Below are positions 5,214 through 5,372 of a stretch of 5,372 nucleotides of DNA, piece by piece (position 1 is the stretch's first letter; each line of letters starts with the position of its first letter). The stretch is from UMGS973 sp963609975 (GTDB taxonomy: Bacteria; Bacillota; Clostridia; Peptostreptococcales; Anaerovoracaceae), in the NCBI GenBank assembly GCA_963609975.1, contig CAVDMD010000143.1:1-5372 (forward strand), read 5' to 3'. The translations under genes were made by a program, and so were the position numbers. Below the pieces are notes generated by a model, which saw nothing but the letters and a program-made list of their open reading frames with translations, was not told the DNA's origin and did not search any database.

Positions 5214-5372
5214 TCAGGCGGCTTGCTCGAAGAGATTTTTAAGTGAGATGGAATGAGCCGCAACCCACGCATCAATGTGCTGGCACATCATGATGCAGTA
5301 GAGGCGGCAGTACCACATCTTAGATGAGCGGTGTCTGCCGCTTTCTAACAGGTAGTCCTCTTTCTCACGTTT
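5214..5372 (-). CDS. 3' end of a probable transposase gene (runs off the right edge)
   Basis: Fifty-two codons are open on the minus strand up to the TGA whose complement is at 5214-5216. The peptide starts KREKEDYLLESGRHRSSKMW, continues through CIMMCQHIDAW and ends KNLFEQAA. It is rich in basic and aromatic residues and resembles C-terminal tails of transposases annotated in gut Clostridia, as far as I can recall. I cannot name the IS family, and no catalytic DDE residue is visible because the rest of the gene lies outside the window. The gene converges on the MFS gene. No terminator is visible after its stop, only the TGTTGATCAACA palindrome. It could instead be an unrelated hypothetical protein. 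Confidence 0.55.
   Translation of the reverse strand, partial: KREKEDYLLESGRHRSSKMWYCRLYCIMMCQHIDAWVAAHSISLKNLFEQAA

Overview
The window reads like a chromosomal segment of a low-to-mid-GC Clostridia (Firmicutes) genome. A Ruminococcus/Oscillospiraceae-type gut anaerobe is my best guess. The reasons are strong purine-rich Shine-Dalgarno sites, TATAAT-type promoters, heavy use of AGA/AGG and ATA codons, and the protein families present. The taxon is an inference, not something I could test.

Layout: (1) 1-215 is the 3' end of an AraC-family regulator, closed by an intrinsic terminator at 238-260. (2) 261-609 is an array of a 127-bp direct repeat: two identical full copies and a 95-bp partial third copy with one substitution. 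The array starts directly after the terminator T-tract and ends at the promoter of the next gene. (3) 673-1452 encodes a short iron-sulfur protein related to epoxyqueuosine reductase (QueG), with eight cysteines arranged for two 4Fe-4S clusters. (4) 1536-3416 is a compact three-gene operon: a DUF5685-type protein, a J-domain/TPR protein with a cysteine-rich C-terminus, and a small membrane protein ending in a zinc ribbon. A 10-bp stem-loop follows. (5) 3538-4956 encodes a 14-helix MFS drug-efflux-type transporter of the DHA2 (EmrB/QacA) group. (6) 4957-5213 is noncoding as far as I can see. (7) 5214-5372 on the minus strand is the 3' end of another gene, probably a transposase, running off the right edge.

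The most interesting part is the three-gene operon. Translational overlap (TAATG) and a 13-nt gap tie the genes together. The first protein is annotated only as a domain of unknown function, yet it carries two aspartate-rich motifs (DDWKD and DIEDD followed by GRYNP) that resemble the two metal/diphosphate-binding motifs of squalene/phytoene synthase-type class I isoprenoid synthases. Its partners are a probable DnaK co-chaperone with an odd Cys/Gly tail and a membrane-anchored zinc ribbon. Together they could be a small membrane-associated module, possibly one that acts on or binds a prenyl lipid. That function is inference and untested.
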